DNA of 64,000 nucleotides from Escherichia coli DSM 30083 = JCM 1649 = ATCC 11775 (GCF_003697165.2 NZ_CP033092.2:3038001-3102000); one strand, 5' to 3'. Numbered from the stretch's first letter, positions 29,730 to 42,221 are shown. Notes: a model not told the origin generated them from the sequence alone. Translations and numbers: made by a program.

Positions 29730-30818
29730 ATGATGAAGCGCAATATTCTGGCAGTGATCGTCCCTGCTCTGTTAGTAGCAGGTACTGCAAACGCTGCAGA
29801 AATCTATAACAAAGATGGCAACAAAGTAGATCTGTACGGTAAAGCTGTCGGTCTGCATTATTTCTCCAAGGGTAACGGTGAAAACAGTTACGGTGGCAAT
29901 GGTGACATGACCTATGCCCGTCTTGGTTTTAAAGGGGAAACTCAAATCAATTCCGATCTGACCGGTTATGGTCAGTGGGAATATAACTTCCAGGGTAACA
30001 ACTCTGAGGGCGCTGACGCTCAAACTGGTAACAAAACGCGTCTGGCATTCGCGGGTCTTAAATACGCTGACGTTGGTTCTTTCGATTACGGCCGTAACTA
30101 CGGTGTGGTTTATGATGCACTGGGTTACACCGATATGCTGCCAGAATTTGGTGGTGATACTGCATACAGCGATGATTTCTTCGTTGGTCGTGTTGGCGGC
30201 GTTGCTACCTATCGTAACTCCAACTTCTTTGGTCTGGTTGATGGTCTGAACTTCGCTGTTCAGTACCTGGGTAAAAACGAGCGTGACACTGCACGCCGCT
30301 CTAACGGCGACGGTGTTGGCGGTTCTATCAGCTACGAATACGAAGGCTTTGGTATCGTTGGTGCTTATGGTGCCGCTGACCGTACCAACCTGCAGGAAGA
30401 GTCTTCCCTTGGCAAAGGCAAAAAAGCTGAACAGTGGGCTACTGGTCTGAAGTATGACGCGAACAACATCTACCTGGCAGCGAACTACGGTGAAACCCGT
30501 AACGCTACGCCGATCACTAATAAATTTACAAACACCAGCGGCTTCGCCAACAAAACGCAAGACGTTCTGTTAGTTGCGCAATACCAGTTTGATTTCGGTC
30601 TGCGTCCGTCCATCGCTTACACCAAATCTAAAGCGAAAGACGTAGAAGGTATCGGTGATGTTGATCTGGTGAACTACTTTGAAGTGGGCGCAACCTACTA
30701 TTTCAACAAAAACATGTCCACCTATGTTGACTACATCATCAACCAGATCGATTCTGACAACAAACTGGGCGTAGGTTCTGACGACACCGTTGCTGTGGGT
30801 ATCGTTTACCAGTTCTAA
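29730..30818 (+). CDS. ompF: OmpF, osmoregulated general porin
   Basis: 362-residue precursor. The signal peptide of 22 residues ends TANA, and mature protein begins [16 protein letters not shown], the porin hallmark. It forms a 16-strand trimeric barrel; the constriction loop L3 is marked by [13 protein letters not shown] (about 135-147) and the chain ends in the C-terminal Phe of the BAM signal (GIVYQF). It allows diffusion of small hydrophilic solutes and many antibiotics. An external loop near residue 220 reads [14 protein letters not shown], where K-12 has a different short segment. Regulated by OmpR boxes upstream and MicF. Confidence 0.98.
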   Translation: MMKRNILAVIVPALLVAGTANAAEIYNKDGNKVDLYGKAVGLHYFSKGNGENSYGGNGDMTYARLGFKGETQINSDLTGYGQWEYNFQGNNSEGADAQTGNKTRLAFAGLKYADVGSFDYGRNYGVVYDALGYTDMLPEFGGDTAYSDDFFVGRVGGVATYRNSNFFGLVDGLNFAVQYLGKNERDTARRSNGDGVGGSISYEYEGFGIVGAYGAADRTNLQEESSLGKGKKAEQWATGLKYDANNIYLAANYGETRNATPITNKFTNTSGFANKTQDVLLVAQYQFDFGLRPSIAYTKSKAKDVEGIGDVDLVNYFEVGATYYFNKNMSTYVDYIINQIDSDNKLGVGSDDTVAVGIVYQF

Positions 30819-30845
30819 TAGCACACCTCTTTGTTAAATGCCGAA

Positions 30846-30873
30846 AAAACAGGACTTTGGTCCTGTTTTTTTT
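30846..30873 (+). terminator. ompF rho-independent terminator
   Basis: The hairpin AACAGGAC/GTCCTGTT (30848-30867) has a four-base loop, an upstream A-run and eight or more downstream T. Confidence 0.95.
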
Positions 30874-31002
30874 ATGCCTTCCAGAGCAATCTCACGTCTT
30901 GCAAAAACAGCCTGCGTTTTCATCAGTAATAGTTGGAATTTTGTAAATCTCCCGTTACCCTGATAGCGGACTTCTCTTCTGTAACCATAATGGAACCTCG
31001 TC

Positions 31003-32193
31003 ATGTTTGAGAACATTACCGCCGCTCCTGCCGACCCGATTCTGGGCCTGGCCGATCTGTTTCGTGCCGATGAACGTCCCGGCAAAATTAACCTCGGGAT
31101 TGGTGTCTATAAAGATGAGACGGGTAAAACCCCGGTACTGACCAGCGTGAAAAAGGCTGAACAGTATCTGCTCGAAAATGAAACCACCAAAAATTACCTC
31201 GGCATTGACGGCATCCCTGAATTTGGTCGCTGCACTCAGGAACTGCTGTTTGGTAAAGGTAGCGCCCTGATCAATGACAAACGTGCTCGCACGGCACAGA
31301 CTCCGGGTGGCACTGGCGCACTACGCGTGGCTGCCGATTTCCTGGCAAAAAATACCAGCGTTAAGCGTGTGTGGGTGAGCAACCCAAGCTGGCCGAACCA
31401 TAAGAGCGTCTTTAACTCTGCAGGTCTGGAAGTTCGTGAATACGCTTATTATGATGCGGAAAATCACACTCTTGACTTCGATGCACTGATTAACAGCCTG
31501 AACGAAGCCCAGGCTGGCGACGTAGTGCTGTTCCATGGCTGCTGCCATAACCCAACCGGCATCGACCCTACGCTGGAACAATGGCAGACACTGGCACAAC
31601 TCTCCGTTGAGAAAGGCTGGTTACCGCTGTTTGACTTCGCTTACCAGGGTTTTGCCCGTGGCCTGGAAGAAGATGCTGAAGGACTGCGCGCTTTCGCGGC
31701 TCTGCATAAGGAGCTGATTGTTGCCAGTTCCTACTCTAAAAACTTTGGCCTGTACAACGAGCGTGTTGGCGCTTGTACTCTGGTTGCTGCTGACAGTGAA
31801 ACTGTTGAACGCGCATTCAGCCAAATGAAAGCGGCGATTCGTGCTAACTACTCTAACCCACCAGCACACGGCGCTTCTGTTGTTGCCACCATCCTGAGCA
31901 ACGATGCGTTACGTGCGATTTGGGAACAAGAACTGACTGATATGCGCCAGCGTATTCAGCGTATGCGTCAGTTGTTCGTCAATACGCTGCAGGAAAAAGG
32001 CGCAAATCGCGACTTCAGCTTTATCATCAAACAGAACGGCATGTTCTCCTTCAGTGGCCTGACAAAAGAACAAGTGCTGCGTCTGCGCGAAGAGTTTGGC
32101 GTATATGCTGTTGCTTCTGGTCGCGTAAACGTGGCCGGGATGACACCAGATAACATGGCGCCGCTGTGCGAAGCGATTGTGGCAGTGCTGTAA
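31003..32193 (+). CDS. aspC: AspC, aspartate aminotransferase
   Basis: 396 residues, fold-type I class Ia aminotransferase. The PLP-binding Lys246 lies in [15 protein letters not shown]; the NPTGIDPT loop and the substrate arginine near the C-terminus are present. It interconverts aspartate/2-oxoglutarate and oxaloacetate/glutamate and also aromatic amino acids. The ATG at 31003 follows TGGAACCTCGTC, a modest ribosome site. It is monocistronic between the ompF terminator and its own. Confidence 0.98.
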   Translation: MFENITAAPADPILGLADLFRADERPGKINLGIGVYKDETGKTPVLTSVKKAEQYLLENETTKNYLGIDGIPEFGRCTQELLFGKGSALINDKRARTAQTPGGTGALRVAADFLAKNTSVKRVWVSNPSWPNHKSVFNSAGLEVREYAYYDAENHTLDFDALINSLNEAQAGDVVLFHGCCHNPTGIDPTLEQWQTLAQLSVEKGWLPLFDFAYQGFARGLEEDAEGLRAFAALHKELIVASSYSKNFGLYNERVGACTLVAADSETVERAFSQMKAAIRANYSNPPAHGASVVATILSNDALRAIWEQELTDMRQRIQRMRQLFVNTLQEKGANRDFSFIIKQNGMFSFSGLTKEQVLRLREEFGVYAVASGRVNVAGMTPDNMAPLCEAIVAVL

Positions 32194-32210
32194 GCGTTAA
32201 AAACAATGAA

Positions 32211-32236
32211 GCCCGCTTGAAAGCGGGCTTTTTTAT
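32211..32236. terminator. Bidirectional terminator between aspC and gloC
   Basis: The eight-base-pair stem GCCCGCTT/AAGCGGGC (32211-32228) has a two-base apparent loop and six T on the plus side. It lies between the convergent ends of aspC and gloC, and the A-rich left flank gives some minus-strand termination. Confidence 0.9.
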
Positions 32237-32242
32237 GCACCT

Positions 32243-32890
32243 TTACCAGACGGGCATTTCGTCTTGCAGGAAGGGATTATGCAGGCGCTCATAACCAAGT
32301 GTGGATAATGGTCCGTGACCCGGAATAAATGTCACGTCATCCCCCAGTGGCAGCAATTTATCTTTGATTGAAGAAATCAGTTGATTATGATCGCCACGCG
32401 GGAAGTCACTGCGCCCTACTCCACCTTTGAAAATAACGTCGCCAGAAATCAGCAGCTTTGCCCGATCATCAAAAAACACGACATGACCCGGCGTATGCCC
32501 AGGGCAATGTAACACCTGTAAAGTCACATTCCCTATGCTGATGGTATCGCCTTCGTTCAGCCAACGATCTGGCGTCAGCGGCTGGCACTCTTCCAGACCA
32601 AACATACGACTTTGCGCAGGCAAGCCTTGCAGCCAGAACTCATCTTCTTTTTCCGGGCCAAAAACCGGCACGCCGTAATGTTGCGCCAGTTCCGCCGCTG
32701 CGCCAACGTGGTCCAGATGACCATGAGTCAGCAGGATCTGCATCAGTGTCAGGCCGCTGGCATCAACTTCCTGTTTGATTTTTTCCGCATCGCCGCCAGG
32801 ATCGACCAGTGCGGCCAGACGGGTTTGTTCACACCAGATCAATGAACAGTTCTGGGAGAATGCGGTGACCGGAATAATACGATAGTTCAT
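32243..32890 (-). CDS. gloC: GloC, type II glyoxalase (hydroxyacylglutathione hydrolase)
   Basis: 215 residues, metallo-beta-lactamase fold. The metal motif THGHLDH gives His56, His58, Asp60 and His61; further ligands are in [15 protein letters not shown] and IPGHG. It hydrolyses S-lactoylglutathione to lactate in methylglyoxal detoxification, secondary to GloB. It lies 26 nt downstream of mepK and is probably co-transcribed. Older name ycbL. Confidence 0.93.
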   Translation of the reverse strand: MNYRIIPVTAFSQNCSLIWCEQTRLAALVDPGGDAEKIKQEVDASGLTLMQILLTHGHLDHVGAAAELAQHYGVPVFGPEKEDEFWLQGLPAQSRMFGLEECQPLTPDRWLNEGDTISIGNVTLQVLHCPGHTPGHVVFFDDRAKLLISGDVIFKGGVGRSDFPRGDHNQLISSIKDKLLPLGDDVTFIPGHGPLSTLGYERLHNPFLQDEMPVW

Positions 32891-32916
32891 ACTGCCCCTG
32901 TTTCGTTAAGCGATTA

Positions 32917-33465
32917 CTACCAGTGCCGTGCTGGCCCGGTATCAATATGCACAAAGTTACTACGTGGGTAATATCCTACACCACCTGCGCGCATAGATAA
33001 CGCGGCTTTGCGAATATTGCTTAACGCGATACCTTCAATGTGGAAATCCATCGCCTGGCCTTTAGTGTGATAGCTTTTCTTCGCTACTCCACGGCTGCGG
33101 GCGCGTAGTTCATTGTTGGTATCAATGGAACGATAACCGGAAATGAGTTGCACCGGTTTGCGGGTGCCTAACAACCCTTGCAGGCGATACAACTGGTCGA
33201 ATAATCCTGGGTCGATGGACTTTATTTTGTTCGCGCGGTAATCGCGGAAAAAATGGTTAAGTTTTGCCAATTCTTCCTGAATATAGCCTCTGCCATCGAA
33301 AAACTCCGCTTTGATTGACTCTCCGGTATGAAGATTATTGAGTGTCAAAATGCGCGGGCGTGGGGTAGAGAGTGTTGCAAACGCCGGGGTCGGCAGGATG
33401 GCGGCACCGAGTGCAACGCCACCAAGCGCCAGCAGTTTGCGGCGATTAGCGTCGAATTTGTCCAT
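32917..33465 (-). CDS. mepK: MepK, murein endopeptidase for 3-3 cross-links
   Basis: 182 residues from the ATG at 33465 (MDKFDANRRKLLALGG); three upstream codons are ignored. The N-terminus has twin arginines before a hydrophobic stretch ending TPAFA (NRRKLLALGGVALG), a Tat-type signal, so it is exported to the periplasm. The M15/DUF882-like zinc site is visible as His133 (SYHTKGQAMD), Asp140 and His173 (FVHIDTG). MepK cleaves DAP-DAP cross-links, the product of L,D-transpeptidases, and its neighbour upstream is one such enzyme, LdtD. Confidence 0.93.
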   Translation of the reverse strand: MDKFDANRRKLLALGGVALGAAILPTPAFATLSTPRPRILTLNNLHTGESIKAEFFDGRGYIQEELAKLNHFFRDYRANKIKSIDPGLFDQLYRLQGLLGTRKPVQLISGYRSIDTNNELRARSRGVAKKSYHTKGQAMDFHIEGIALSNIRKAALSMRAGGVGYYPRSNFVHIDTGPARHW

Positions 33466-33645
33466 GATAATCAAGTCTACAGGTCAATGTTATCGTTTAT
33501 ATGCACTTCTGGCGCACAAGAGGCACCTTAACCGCCCGTAAAGCAGACGTCAAGATGACTCAACCCCAGCAGTGACGGGGGCTGCAGAGAATCGCCCCCG
33601 ATCATGCTAATTATTACGACAACTGATTTCCCCGAACTGCTTCAT

Positions 33646-35493
33646 TTACCTGATTAATTGTTCCGCTTTCGATACGATTTGCGAGCTGGATCGCGCAGGC
33701 AGATCATAATTGTAAATATCTGTACGATACTGGGTACGACCATCTGCACCAACAAAGGCCGTCAGATAGTAGAGATTCACCGGAATCGACTGCCGAATAT
33801 TGACGTAACGCGTATCGCCCTGCTTCAGCGCATCAGAAATACGTTTGTCATTCCAGCCTGCATCCTGCAACAGCATATTCGCCAGATCGGAAGCTTTATT
33901 CACTCGTACACAGCCTGAGCTCAATGCGCGTGTATCACGCTTGAACAGATTGTGGTTCGGCGTGTCATGCAAATAAATGGCCTCTGAACTCGGCATATTG
34001 AATTTATAGCGCCCCAGCGAGTTCCGTGGGCCTGGAGCCTGCTGGAAGCGGAACGGTAAATTCGAGGCCGTGATTGTAGACCAGTCAACCTGCCATGGGT
34101 CAATCGCTTCTCTGCTGTTCCAGCCGCGCATCACCGTATAGCCATGGCTTTCGAGATACCCAGGATCATTGCGCACTTTCGGCAGAATATCTTTGCGTGC
34201 CAGAGTTGGTGGGACGTTCCACGGCGGGTTTACCACCACGTTGTTAAGGGCACTGCTCATCATCGGCGTTTTGCGATCGGGGCGACCGACAATGACTCGC
34301 GAATCCAGCACCTGATTGCCGTTCTGATAGTAGACCAGCGAATAGGCTGGAATGTTAACCATGATCCCGGTAGAAAGCTCTGTTGGCAGCAAGCGCAATC
34401 GCTGGATGTTGAGTGCCAACACGCCAGCACGCTGGGCGGGCGTTACGTTTAACCAGTCACGCGTTGCCGGGCCAATAGCACCATCTGCTCCCAATCCTTG
34501 CCATGCCTGAAAACGTTTAACGGCTTCCACCAGTTCATTATCGTAGGCGGCGCGAACGGCAGGCGCAGGTTTACTACGAGACGTAGTTTGTTTGTCCATC
34601 AGCTTAGTTTCTGCTGTTTCAACAGTAACAGCGGATGGGCTGACTACCGCGTCAGTTGGCGTGTCATCGCCAGGTAGCGTAATTTTCGGTCCCCCGTCCA
34701 ACATGCCTGTACGTTGCAATATTTCGCGCAACGCCGGTACGTCGTTACTCCACTGTCCTGGGCGCAACGTTGCTTTACCGGTCAGTTGAGGCCACGGTTT
34801 GGTGTCACTGAGTAAGGCCAGTAACGATTCATGCATCGCCGCATATTGCGGATGCTGCGGTGCCAGTCCTGCAACAAACGTAGGCAATTGACCTTGATCC
34901 AGCGCCAGCTGCCATTGGTTAATCACCGAAAGCGGCGGCGTTGAAAGCGCATAAGGTTTACTGCTATATAGCCAGCGAGTGCCTTTGACCGGAATATTTG
35001 CAATGAAATGGAGATAGCCCATCATCGCATCAGAGAGCACCACGTCGCGTGTCATCCCGTTAACACCAGGATCGGTCAGTAACTCTACCCATTTATTAAA
35101 CTGCGGCTGGAAACCGGCAATCGCCACCTCTGCCAGCTGTTGCTGGAAGGCTTTAACAGCATCACGGTTTTCCCACATGGGTTGCATATCGCGTGCGGCA
35201 TACAACAATTGAAGCTGGTTAAGATAAACCGGCTTATAACCTGCGGGTAATTGAGATTCGATTTGCGTGCGGGCTTTTTCAGCCGCACCTTCAGGCAATG
35301 GCTGGATCCCCGCCATTATTGCCGTGGCTTGCGCCTGCGGCAGTGCCTCGCCCTGTTCACTGACAGCCACCGGGCTGTCGCCAGGGATTACTTCAGGCTC
35401 ATCGGCCTGCGCATTGAACAGTGGAGCGAATGTTACGGCCAGGCACAAACTGATTGCCGACAGCCGACGACCACACATCATATTAAGCAACAT
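33646..35493 (-). CDS. ldtD: LdtD, L,D-transpeptidase (YcbB)
   Basis: 615 residues. A Sec signal (about 1-30, cleaved near AQADEP) leads into an N-terminal substrate-capping/scaffold domain, a PG_binding_1 domain (about 310-375, [20 protein letters not shown]) and the YkuD catalytic domain (about 380-560) with Cys528 in SSGCVRVN and upstream His in IYLHDT. It forms 3-3 meso-DAP cross-links and, when induced, gives beta-lactam tolerance. It is CpxR-controlled by literature; a CpxR-like box lies about 160 bp upstream. Confidence 0.97.
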   Translation of the reverse strand: MLLNMMCGRRLSAISLCLAVTFAPLFNAQADEPEVIPGDSPVAVSEQGEALPQAQATAIMAGIQPLPEGAAEKARTQIESQLPAGYKPVYLNQLQLLYAARDMQPMWENRDAVKAFQQQLAEVAIAGFQPQFNKWVELLTDPGVNGMTRDVVLSDAMMGYLHFIANIPVKGTRWLYSSKPYALSTPPLSVINQWQLALDQGQLPTFVAGLAPQHPQYAAMHESLLALLSDTKPWPQLTGKATLRPGQWSNDVPALREILQRTGMLDGGPKITLPGDDTPTDAVVSPSAVTVETAETKLMDKQTTSRSKPAPAVRAAYDNELVEAVKRFQAWQGLGADGAIGPATRDWLNVTPAQRAGVLALNIQRLRLLPTELSTGIMVNIPAYSLVYYQNGNQVLDSRVIVGRPDRKTPMMSSALNNVVVNPPWNVPPTLARKDILPKVRNDPGYLESHGYTVMRGWNSREAIDPWQVDWSTITASNLPFRFQQAPGPRNSLGRYKFNMPSSEAIYLHDTPNHNLFKRDTRALSSGCVRVNKASDLANMLLQDAGWNDKRISDALKQGDTRYVNIRQSIPVNLYYLTAFVGADGRTQYRTDIYNYDLPARSSSQIVSKAEQLIR

Positions 35494-35652
35494 CCCTTGC
35501 CCCCTGTTTTTATCATACTCTGAATAGCCAGGCTGTTATTTTACGACTTGCCTGTACAACGCCAATACTCACGAAAGTATGACGAGCAAGCCTGTTACTC
35601 ATCAGGCTTATCTTCAGTATATAAACGCCGATACGTTTTTACATAACCTAAT

Positions 35653-35667
35653 GTAAAGAAGTTTAAA
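35653..35667. promoter_or_regulatory. Candidate CpxR box upstream of ldtD
   Basis: GTAAA-GAAGT-TTAAA matches the CpxR consensus GTAAA-N5-GTAAA with one mismatch. It is in the 260-bp ldtD-mukB spacer, about 160 bp before ldtD. A TATGAT on the minus strand (35512-35517) is a possible -10, which is far from the box; the true promoter may lie nearer. Inference. Confidence 0.45.
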
Positions 35668-35717
35668 GAAAAGCGCGCCGTAATGTGCCACTTTTTTAGT
35701 GCAGAAACGGAGTTTTC

Positions 35718-35750
35718 GGAAAAAGAAAAGGCGGCATTGCTGCCGCCTTA
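35718..35750 (-). terminator. mukB terminator
   Basis: On the minus strand AAGGCGGC/GCCGCCTT with a six-base loop (35728-35749) is followed by TTCTTTTTCC. It begins 4 nt after the mukB stop codon and ends the cmoM-mukFEB operon. Confidence 0.9.
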
Positions 35751-35753
35751 ATT

Positions 35754-38700
35754 TTAACTCGCCTGAGAAGGCGCTTCGTCACTTCCTGGAAGCGTTTCAG
35801 GAAGTTGCGGCGCAAATCCTCGCAGGCCGACGACGTGAACGTGTTCGGTATTCTGGAAGACTTTACGCACCAGTTTATAGGTGGTGCCTTTCTCCGGGCT
35901 GATATTTTCCGGCGCTGCGATAATGAGCTGCATTTGCAAACGTTCACACAATTCAAACAGCGTGGCGATGGAACGGGCGTCCAGTCGCGCTGCTTCATCG
36001 AGGAACAGCAGGCGGCAAGGAGAGATATCTTTACCGCGCAGGCGGCGAGATTCATCTTCCCAGCTTTGTACCACCATCACCAGAATCGACATACCGGTAC
36101 CAATCGCCTCACCGGTCGACAATGCACCAGACTCTGCACGCAACCAGCCATCGGAACCACGGTTAACCTCAACTTCCATTTCCAGATAGTTGCGGTAATC
36201 CAGCAGTTCTTCACCGATGGTCTGCGGCGTGCGCTGCCCCATATCAATCTGCGGGTTAAGACGTTGATACAGTTTCGCCAGCGCTTCTGAGAAGGTCAGG
36301 CGGTTGCTGTTAAACAGATCCTGATGCTGCTCGTGCTGTTCAGAGAGCACATCCAGCAGCATGGCGTGCGTTTCACGTACGTTCACGTTCAGACGTACGC
36401 TGTTCACCTGGCCAAACGATACGTTCTGCAACCCCTGGTTGAGCATACGGATACGGTTCTGCTCGCGCTGAATGGTTTTGCGAATGATGTTCGCCACGCT
36501 GCGGGAACTGATCGCCAGTTTCTGTTCACGGGAGGTTAATTCTTCGGTCAGACGGCTAAGCTCGATCTCCATCTGTTCGATAGCTTCCACCGGATCATCG
36601 GTACGAATAATATCCTGACGAATACGTTCACGCAGATGCTGATAAACCGCCACGAAGAACTGAATTTTACGTTCCGGACGTTTTGGATCTTCCGACATCC
36701 GCAGCACGTCGCGCAGATGTTCGTTATCTGCCACCGCCAGACGCAGCGCACCTAACGCCTTATCCGACATGGAACGCAAATCATCAGCGGAGAGATAAGC
36801 CAGCTCACGACGGTGTAAGCGACGCTCAACGCCATTATCTTTCACCATGCGCATCACCGCACACCAGCCCGCTTTGGCGGTCACTACCTGCTCGCGCATC
36901 TCAAAGTAATCCCGCTCCAGCTTGCGCAGTTTACGGGTCAGGTTGTCCATCTCCGCTTCGCAGAATGTAAGCGCTTTTTCCAGTTGATTGCGTCGTGAAC
37001 GGTTATTGCTCAGTTGCGCGTGCAACTCGTCACGGCGAATACGTGCCCGCTCTTCTGCCCCGCTATCAGCACGCACGCCGATATCCTGCAATTCACGTTG
37101 CAGATCGTTAAGTAGCTCTTTTTTGGTGTCATACGAACTTTTCAGCGAAGCCAGCACCTGGTTGTACTGATTCAACTGCGCTGCGTGTCCGCGCAACGCT
37201 TCACGAGCGCGGGTACGCTCCGCTTCCGCCTGTTCCAGACGTTCACGCAGTTTTTCGTTGAGATCGCTGTTACCGCTAAGCATTTCTGCCGAGTCAGAGT
37301 AGCTAAAGTGCGCACGACGCTGCACCACTTCCGTCAGGGCAAACGCCTGCTGACGGGCATCGCGCTGCATCTGCTGAGAGTACGCGTAATCTTCTTTTAA
37401 CTGTTCGAACTGTTCCGGGTCGCTCTGCAATACCGAAACGATCGGTTCCAGTTTCGCCAGTTGATTGCCAAACTGCTGAACAAAACGCGCGGCTTCCTGG
37501 GCTTCATCCAGACGTTCGCGGATTTCATCGACGCGATCCGCCAGGCTGTCATCAGCCAACAGGTTGAGACGCGGCAGAATGCGGTTCAGCGCCGTAACGC
37601 CCTCTTTCGCCTGCTCAAACTGAATACGCTGCTGCTGGTTATCATTTTCATGATTACTCAACGCCCGTTCCAGTTCGACGCGACGGCTGTTCAGTTGACG
37701 GATTTCTGCTTCCGGGTCAGACTCAAACGCCACCGCCAGATGACTGCCGATAAAGCGGCTGAACGCCTGATGCAGACGCTGGGTTTTCTGTACATCAAAG
37801 GAGAGCGTGGCGAAGCGTTCGGAAAGCACTTCCCGCTCGGCATGGAGGCTTTCAATACGGCTTTCACGCGCAGCACGACCAAACAGCGGCACTTCCGGGA
37901 AACGTGAATAACGCCACTGACGATCGGCGATTTTCACCACCACCGCTTTTTCCAGCTCATCAACGCTGAACACGCTGTCATCGAATGACTGCGGATCCCC
38001 TTCGATCAGATAGAGATCTTCCGGGCAATCGGTCAAGCCTTCCAGGTGTTCGGTTACCTGTGACAGATCTGGCACCACGATGGCGTGGCGTGACGGGCCA
38101 TACAGCGCTGAGAAGTACGGCGCATCTTCCAGGCTAACGTCGTCATAAATTTCTGACAGCAGCACACCACCAAAACGCTCCGCCAGCGCGTTCAGACGCT
38201 GATCTTCAGAACCACCTGGCTGGCTTAAACGTTCGATCTCTTCATCGACGGCGTTTTTGCGCGCGCCTACTTCATCGCGTTCAACAATTGCCTCGCGCTC
38301 ACGCTCCAGCAACTGTTGCAGAAATTCGGTGACATCCTGGCTGGAGGTGAACTCTTCGCCGCACTGTTCGCTCAACTGGTTGAGACTGTTTTGCGCTGCC
38401 AGCCAAACCGGCGCACGCTGCATCAAACTCTGAATGCGAGACTGCAGCTGTTCCTGCTCCTGGCGCAGTGCCATCCGCTCTTCTCGGGCGTTAGAGACGC
38501 TATCGGAAAGAGAGGCAATGCGTGCTTCCAGCTCCTGATGCAGAGCTTCCAGTTCATCAATATCAAAATTCTTGCCCTGACGTTTGCAGAAATCTGCCAG
38601 CAGACGCTCAGCTTCTTGCTGCTCACGCAGACGCTGTTCCAGTTCGCTTAAGCGCATCCGCAACGGCTGAACCTGCTCTGCCAGGTGACGCTGATCGACC

Positions 38701-40214
38701 CCTTCGCGCAATAGTTCGCGAGCGACATCCCACGCCTCGTTACGCGCCAGCGGGCCGTTGATTGCCACCACCAGCTGATAAGCCTGCTCAAACTGGCTGT
38801 GCGCGGTTTGCGCCATGCTCATTTTCTGCTCAAGAGAGAGCATTTTTTCGGTCGCTTCCAGCTCTTTCGCCTGGAAGGTTTCCAGCCATTCGGCAGCGCT
38901 GTCGGCGGTTAAGTCCGGCAGATGGCACAGTTCTTTGGCACGATTAAGCGCAGCAATCGCCTGGTTATACTGGATCGCGCGCGTTTGCTGGACGTCCAGC
39001 GCCTGCTGGTAGTCAGCAAGCTGGCTTTTCAGCTCGTCCACTTCCAGTTCGGCAGCTTCCGCACGAGCCTCGTTCTCTTCCTGGCGTTCGATGGCTTCTG
39101 CCACCACTTCGTTTTGCTCTTCCAGACGGATCTGCAGCTCATCGAGATCCGCTTCGTAGCGTTCGATCTTCTCCTGCTGACGCAGTGCGGTTTGCACCAG
39201 GTTCAGGTGATCGCTGGCCGCCTGATAATCCGCTTCCAGATCGCCTTCGGCACCGTTGTGCTCAGCCAGCTCTCGCGCCATGTCGACGTGTTTGTACTGC
39301 TCAGCCGCCAGTTGCTTACGCGAAGTATGTAGCTCGCGACGAAACTCCAGGGCCTTATCGAGATGAACACGGCGCTCGTTGGCGTGACGCATGTAGTCCG
39401 CCGCCACGTAGTTGGTGGCTTCGCTGATCAGATGCTTAAACAGGTCACGGTCCGACTGGGTGACACGAATCGCTTCCAGCGTCATGCGGTTTTCACGCAG
39501 CGCCGCTTCCATGTCCTGGAACGCTTTCCGCACCCCGCTGTTTTCCGGCAACAGGTAGTCGCGCAGAGAACGAGTAATGGCGCTGGAGATCCCGCCATAC
39601 AGCGAGGCTTCGATCAGACGATAGAATTTACTACGGTCAGACGCTGAGCGCAGACGACGCGCGATGATGCCCAGATCGAACATCAGCGAGTGGTAATCGG
39701 TAATGGAGTTGAACTGCTTAAACTGCACGCCTTCCATCGCCTCGAGCTTGTCTTTCAGCTCATTAAGCGGCAGCACGCGCGCCTGGCGTTCGTTCAGAGT
39801 TTCGGTCACCAGTTGTGTCGGCTGCACCGACATCGGCAGGCCCTGAATGGCAAATGGTTTGATATCCACTTTACGATCGCGTCCGGCAACCTGTTGCAGG
39901 CGCACACCGACCACTACGCGCTGGTGGTGCGAGTTAATGGTGTCGAGCATCGAATAACAGACACCCGCTTTCAGCTTACCGTGCAGACCTTTATCGCGCG
40001 AACCGCTGGTGGCCCCGGCTTCCGTAGTGTTACGGAAATGCAGCAGGGTCAGGTCGGGGATAAGCGCCGTAACGAACGCCGCCATGGTGGTGGATTTACC
40101 CGCCCCGTTACCGCCAGAAAGCGTCGTGACCAGCTCGTCAAGGTCAAAAGTTCGGGCAAAAAAGCCGTTCCAGTTAATCAGCGTCAGTGAGCGAAATTTA
40201 CCGCGTTCAATCAT
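35754..40214 (-). CDS. mukB: MukB, SMC-like chromosome condensin subunit
   Basis: 1486 residues, the exact family length. Walker [10 protein letters not shown] (34-42) in the N-terminal head; long coiled coils (about 340-670 and 790-1230) separated by a hinge with non-helical sequence (about 670-790); C-terminal head with signature [14 protein letters not shown] and Walker [14 protein letters not shown]. It dimerises at the hinge and with MukE/MukF forms the loop-extruding condensin; it also contacts topoisomerase IV and MatP. The start overlaps the mukE stop by one base (TAATG). Confidence 0.99.
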   Translation of the reverse strand: MIERGKFRSLTLINWNGFFARTFDLDELVTTLSGGNGAGKSTTMAAFVTALIPDLTLLHFRNTTEAGATSGSRDKGLHGKLKAGVCYSMLDTINSHHQRVVVGVRLQQVAGRDRKVDIKPFAIQGLPMSVQPTQLVTETLNERQARVLPLNELKDKLEAMEGVQFKQFNSITDYHSLMFDLGIIARRLRSASDRSKFYRLIEASLYGGISSAITRSLRDYLLPENSGVRKAFQDMEAALRENRMTLEAIRVTQSDRDLFKHLISEATNYVAADYMRHANERRVHLDKALEFRRELHTSRKQLAAEQYKHVDMARELAEHNGAEGDLEADYQAASDHLNLVQTALRQQEKIERYEADLDELQIRLEEQNEVVAEAIERQEENEARAEAAELEVDELKSQLADYQQALDVQQTRAIQYNQAIAALNRAKELCHLPDLTADSAAEWLETFQAKELEATEKMLSLEQKMSMAQTAHSQFEQAYQLVVAINGPLARNEAWDVARELLREGVDQRHLAEQVQPLRMRLSELEQRLREQQEAERLLADFCKRQGKNFDIDELEALHQELEARIASLSDSVSNAREERMALRQEQEQLQSRIQSLMQRAPVWLAAQNSLNQLSEQCGEEFTSSQDVTEFLQQLLEREREAIVERDEVGARKNAVDEEIERLSQPGGSEDQRLNALAERFGGVLLSEIYDDVSLEDAPYFSALYGPSRHAIVVPDLSQVTEHLEGLTDCPEDLYLIEGDPQSFDDSVFSVDELEKAVVVKIADRQWRYSRFPEVPLFGRAARESRIESLHAEREVLSERFATLSFDVQKTQRLHQAFSRFIGSHLAVAFESDPEAEIRQLNSRRVELERALSNHENDNQQQRIQFEQAKEGVTALNRILPRLNLLADDSLADRVDEIRERLDEAQEAARFVQQFGNQLAKLEPIVSVLQSDPEQFEQLKEDYAYSQQMQRDARQQAFALTEVVQRRAHFSYSDSAEMLSGNSDLNEKLRERLEQAEAERTRAREALRGHAAQLNQYNQVLASLKSSYDTKKELLNDLQRELQDIGVRADSGAEERARIRRDELHAQLSNNRSRRNQLEKALTFCEAEMDNLTRKLRKLERDYFEMREQVVTAKAGWCAVMRMVKDNGVERRLHRRELAYLSADDLRSMSDKALGALRLAVADNEHLRDVLRMSEDPKRPERKIQFFVAVYQHLRERIRQDIIRTDDPVEAIEQMEIELSRLTEELTSREQKLAISSRSVANIIRKTIQREQNRIRMLNQGLQNVSFGQVNSVRLNVNVRETHAMLLDVLSEQHEQHQDLFNSNRLTFSEALAKLYQRLNPQIDMGQRTPQTIGEELLDYRNYLEMEVEVNRGSDGWLRAESGALSTGEAIGTGMSILVMVVQSWEDESRRLRGKDISPCRLLFLDEAARLDARSIATLFELCERLQMQLIIAAPENISPEKGTTYKLVRKVFQNTEHVHVVGLRGFAPQLPETLPGSDEAPSQAS

Positions 40215-40918
40215 TATTCTTCCTCTCCGCTATCTGGCTGACTCTCTTCGGTTTCATCGTTGAGTTGCAGATGATTTTCAATCGGCATTGCTTCACCATC
40301 ACGAATCAGGCGACGCTGTGCTTCACGGGGATCGTCGCCAGCACGCACATCGGCGCCGAAGCGGAACACCGATTCGGTAATGCGGAACTTGCTGCTGTCG
40401 TGGCCCATAAACCACACCATGCCTAAACGACGCAGACGGTTGAGCGAAGAACGTACTTTTTCCTGCAACTTCTGACGGTCAACGTCTGAACCGGTTGAAC
40501 GGTTGTTCACCAGTTTCAGCAGTTTCGCTTCATCGGCCAGGGTGAGCAGTTCGTCGTACAGTTCCTGTTGAGTAAAAATCCCCTCATTCGCCAGCCGTTC
40601 CGGGCTGAGATAGAGATAACAGAGGATTTTCCCGACCATCATATCCAGTTCCGACAAGACGGAACGAGGGATCAGCGTGGTGGAACGTGGGCGTAGATAG
40701 AAGAACCCTTCCGGTGCGCGAATAAGCTCAACGTTATAACGCGCGTAAAACTCTTCCAGATATTCCTGAAAATCCATCAGGAATGCATGATTATCCAGTT
40801 CGTCGAGGCCAATATGACAGCCTGAACGTAAGGCGCTATCCAGCGCCGGAAATAACGGATTCGCCAGCGCCTGCGCCAGCTTAACCGGCATCACTTGTTC
40901 AATATTTGTCGATGACAT
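40214..40918 (-). CDS. mukE: MukE, condensin subunit
   Basis: 234 residues from the ATG at 40918 ([16 protein letters not shown]); a nine-codon extension upstream is possible but unsupported. It is a small acidic protein with tandem winged-helix (KITE) domains that binds MukF and regulates MukB. The C-terminus is very acidic ([10 protein letters not shown]). It overlaps the mukF 3' end by 20 nt and mukB by one base, tightly coupling translation of the three subunits. Confidence 0.97.
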
Positions 40919-42221
40919 GCGCCTGTACCTTGGCTCCGTAATCATTAATCGGCTGCCATTTCGCTGGCAGTCCGGTGAAATCTGCTTGCGCTACGCCAAG
41001 ACGTACCGCCTGATCAATAACAATGCGCGCAACGTCAAAGTGACGTGCACGCGGATACTGTGACAGATATTCGCGTACCACCAGACCAAGATCCAGCGGC
41101 ACTTGTCTGGTTTTGTACACGGCAAGTTGTTCTTCGATGATCGCCGCCAGCTGTTCGCGGATCTCGTTAAACTCTTCGTACTCCAGATCCTCAGGAAGTT
41201 CCCCAGTCACTTCTTCATCGCGCAGTACCATCTCTTCGTCACGCATATCCAGCAGACGATCGGCATTGGCATAAGTTAGCGCCCACGGCTCATCAAAATA
41301 GGTTTGTACCGACTGACGTAACCGCTGAGCAAAGACGCGGTTTTTATCCATATCGATCGCAGTACGAATAAATTTGTGTACGTGGCGGTCGTAGCCAATC
41401 CACAAGTCGATGGATTGCTGGCCCCAACTGATAATACGGTCGAGTTTGCTCTGAAGATCGAACACCAGACGATCGACAAAATGCAGGTCGTCATGGGTCA
41501 TCGTCGCATCCTGAATGCGTAACAGGTTGGCCTGCAATTTATCGCCTGCCGCTTCCAGCGTATCCTGCAATTCACGCAGCGTTCCGGAAGTTTCTGAAAG
41601 CAACAATTCACAGCTGGAAATCGCCGCCCGCCAGTCTTTGTTCAACAACTGGGCGATATCATCCTTCACCTGCTGCTGCTGTTCATCCATCAGACGTTGC
41701 GTCAGGTCGATACTGTCGAAAATTTCTGCTACCGAATATTTCAGTGGCGCATAAACATTACGGTGCCAGTGAAATTCATCACCGCCCTCTTCGGCGGCAT
41801 CTGCTGCGCGCTTGAGCTCACCCGCCACAATCGACAATTGCATAGAAAGGCGCAGCGTAGAAAACTCGCGCTGACGAATGTAATAGTCAGTGATGCCGAT
41901 GCCGAGCGGCGTCAGACGGTAAATTGCGTTCCCTTCCGCCTGCTCGCTGGTAAAGCGGTTCAGCAGACGTTGACGCACCATGTCGTTGATCGCGTTGTTG
42001 GCGCGCACGCCGATGGTTTCGCTGGTTTGCTCAAACGCATCACTCACATGGCGGAATGCATCCACCAGCTCGCCTTCACTCATCTCACCATCCAGACGCT
42101 CGCCGTTCAGCGTGGCAACCGCCAGCAGAAAAGAGAGTCGGTCTACCGGCAGCGAGATGGAGAAGTCATTTTTTCTGGCCCAGGCAACCAGTTCGGGGAC
42201 TGTCTGGGAAAATTCACTCAT
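40899..42221 (-). CDS. mukF: MukF, kleisin subunit of condensin
   Basis: 440 residues. The N-terminal winged-helix dimerisation domain (1-110), helical middle region (about 120-300), acidic linker ([16 protein letters not shown], about 330-350) and C-terminal winged helix that caps the MukB head are recognisable. It bridges MukB heads and recruits MukE. It overlaps cmoM by 4 nt (ATGA) and mukE by 20 nt. Confidence 0.97.

Noticed and set aside
29772..30560. 262-codon open frame antisense to ompF
   Set aside because: Mirror of the porin gene with no start signal or domain.
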